From NCBI GenBank assembly GCA_028820035.1, contig JAPPKI010000500.1:1-14001 (forward strand): a stretch of 14,001 nucleotides of DNA, given 5' to 3'. The notes under the pieces were generated by a model. It had not been told where the DNA came from. It did not search any database and was given only the letters and a program-made list of their open reading frames with translations. The DNA comes from a bacterium. GTDB taxonomy: Bacteria > Actinomycetota > Acidimicrobiia > Acidimicrobiales > Bin134. Made by a program: the position numbers and the translations under genes. Below are positions 13,254 through 14,001 of the stretch, piece after piece; positions within the stretch are counted from its first letter, which is position 1, and every line of letters starts with the position of its first letter.

Positions 13254-14001
13254 ATGGCCAGTCATGGCATCAAAGACCAGGTGGCGATTATCGGAATGGG
13301 GTGTACCCAGTTCCGTGAGCACTGGGACAAAGGCACCGATGATCTGCTGATTGACGCTGCCACCGCGGCGTTCGACTCCGCCGGCGTGGCCAAAAACGAC
13401 GTGGATGCTTTCTGGCTGGGCACCGCTTCCAGTGGCATGAGCGGGTTGACGCTGAGCCAGCCGCTGAAACTGGAGGGCAAGCCGGTGACCCGGGTGGAGA
13501 ACTTCTGCGCCACCGGATCAGAGGCGCTGCGCCAAGCCTCCTACGCGGTGGCCAGCGGGGCCTACGACATGGCCATGGCCATCGGGGTGGAAAAGATCAA
13601 GGACTCCGGCTACCAGGGGCTGAACGCTGCGCCCGCCCCCCACGACGGCACCAAGCGGAACCTCACCGCCGCGGCCATGTACAGCCTGGTGCTGCCTGCG
13701 TACGCCGCCCGCTACGGGGTGGACGAGGACGAGTTGCGCATGGTGGTGGCCAAAATTGCCGAGAAGAACCACCGCAACGGGGCGCTCAACCCGCTGGCCC
13801 AGTTCCGCCGGGAGATGCCGGCCGAGAAGATCTGCGAGATGGCCTCGGTGGCCGGGCGGTTATCGGTGTTCGACTGCTCCGGCGTGGCCGACGGTTCGGC
13901 CGCCGCCATCGTGGTGCGGGCGGCCGATGCCCACAAGTACTGCGAGGATCCGCTGTACATCAAGGCGCTGTCGTTCGTGTCGGGCACCGGCGGCGGGCTC
14001 A
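13254..14001 (+). CDS. Thiolase family protein (acetyl-CoA acetyltransferase / SCP-x type), C-terminus beyond window
   Basis: The visible 249 residues are the N-terminal two thirds of a thiolase, which cleaves 3-oxoacyl-CoA (or the reverse) using an active-site Cys. That Cys is present: C85 in VENFCATGSEALRQA. Other family blocks are VAIIGMGCTQF at the start, AMAIGVEKIKDSG, KNHRNGALNP and FDCSGVADGSAAAIVV. The distal His and Cys motifs lie past the window. The NFCATGSEA and NHRNGALNP pattern is that of the SCP-x/archaeal lipid-transfer-type thiolases, not of FadA. It is coupled to the upstream OB-fold fusion, matching the thiolase-DUF35 partnerships known in archaea and in steroid side-chain degradation (Ltp2-ChsH2). 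The intact nucleophile here contrasts with its loss in the neighbour. Confidence 0.94.
   Translation, partial: MASHGIKDQVAIIGMGCTQFREHWDKGTDDLLIDAATAAFDSAGVAKNDVDAFWLGTASSGMSGLTLSQPLKLEGKPVTRVENFCATGSEALRQASYAVASGAYDMAMAIGVEKIKDSGYQGLNAAPAPHDGTKRNLTAAAMYSLVLPAYAARYGVDEDELRMVVAKIAEKNHRNGALNPLAQFRREMPAEKICEMASVAGRLSVFDCSGVADGSAAAIVVRAADAHKYCEDPLYIKALSFVSGTGGGL

Overview
The window is high-GC DNA with strongly G/C-ending codons. The gene families (a DUF222/HNH 13E12-type protein, several D-x-H-x-x-E amidohydrolases, an HMG-CoA-synthase-like protein fused to a DUF35 OB-fold, and a thiolase) together with apparent leaderless starts (TANNNT a few bases before ATG and no Shine-Dalgarno) suggest an actinobacterium, plausibly an uncultivated member of the Acidimicrobiia. 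The lineage is inferred from gene content only. No rRNA, tRNA or CRISPR array is visible.

Left block (1-2230): two divergent metal-dependent amidohydrolase genes share a 65-bp intergenic region. The left one runs off the window edge. It is a close paralogue of a third amidohydrolase at 10360-11775.

Accessory block (about 2231-8123): a small secreted six-cysteine protein; an 80-bp imperfect palindrome; a 145-bp MITE-like element; a complete 964-bp IS5-family insertion sequence sharing a TTA target triplet with the MITE; a DUF222/HNH nuclease gene with an extended -10 promoter reading from the AT-rich edge of the IS; a lipoprotein with a Pro-rich hexapeptide-repeat linker; and an AAA ATPase with a DUF4143 domain, preceded by three head-to-tail 23-bp repeats. 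This block separates the two amidohydrolase regions and looks like inserted material.

Right block (8092-14001): a minus-strand operon (amidohydrolase, then a molybdenum hydroxylase large subunit, 12 bp apart) diverges from a plus-strand operon (Cys-less HMG-CoA-synthase-like/OB-fold protein, then a thiolase whose ribosome site overlaps the preceding stop codon). The set resembles a CoA-dependent catabolic cluster: hydroxylation by a Mo enzyme, hydrolysis or decarboxylation by amidohydrolases, and C-C cleavage by a thiolase with an OB-fold partner. The substrate cannot be told from the sequence. The Mo enzyme's FeS and FAD subunits are not in the window.

The most unusual signals are the tandem MITE/IS pair, the triple 23-bp repeat in front of the ATPase, the synthase-like protein that has lost both its nucleophile and its zinc cysteines, and the recurring leaderless promoter layout.
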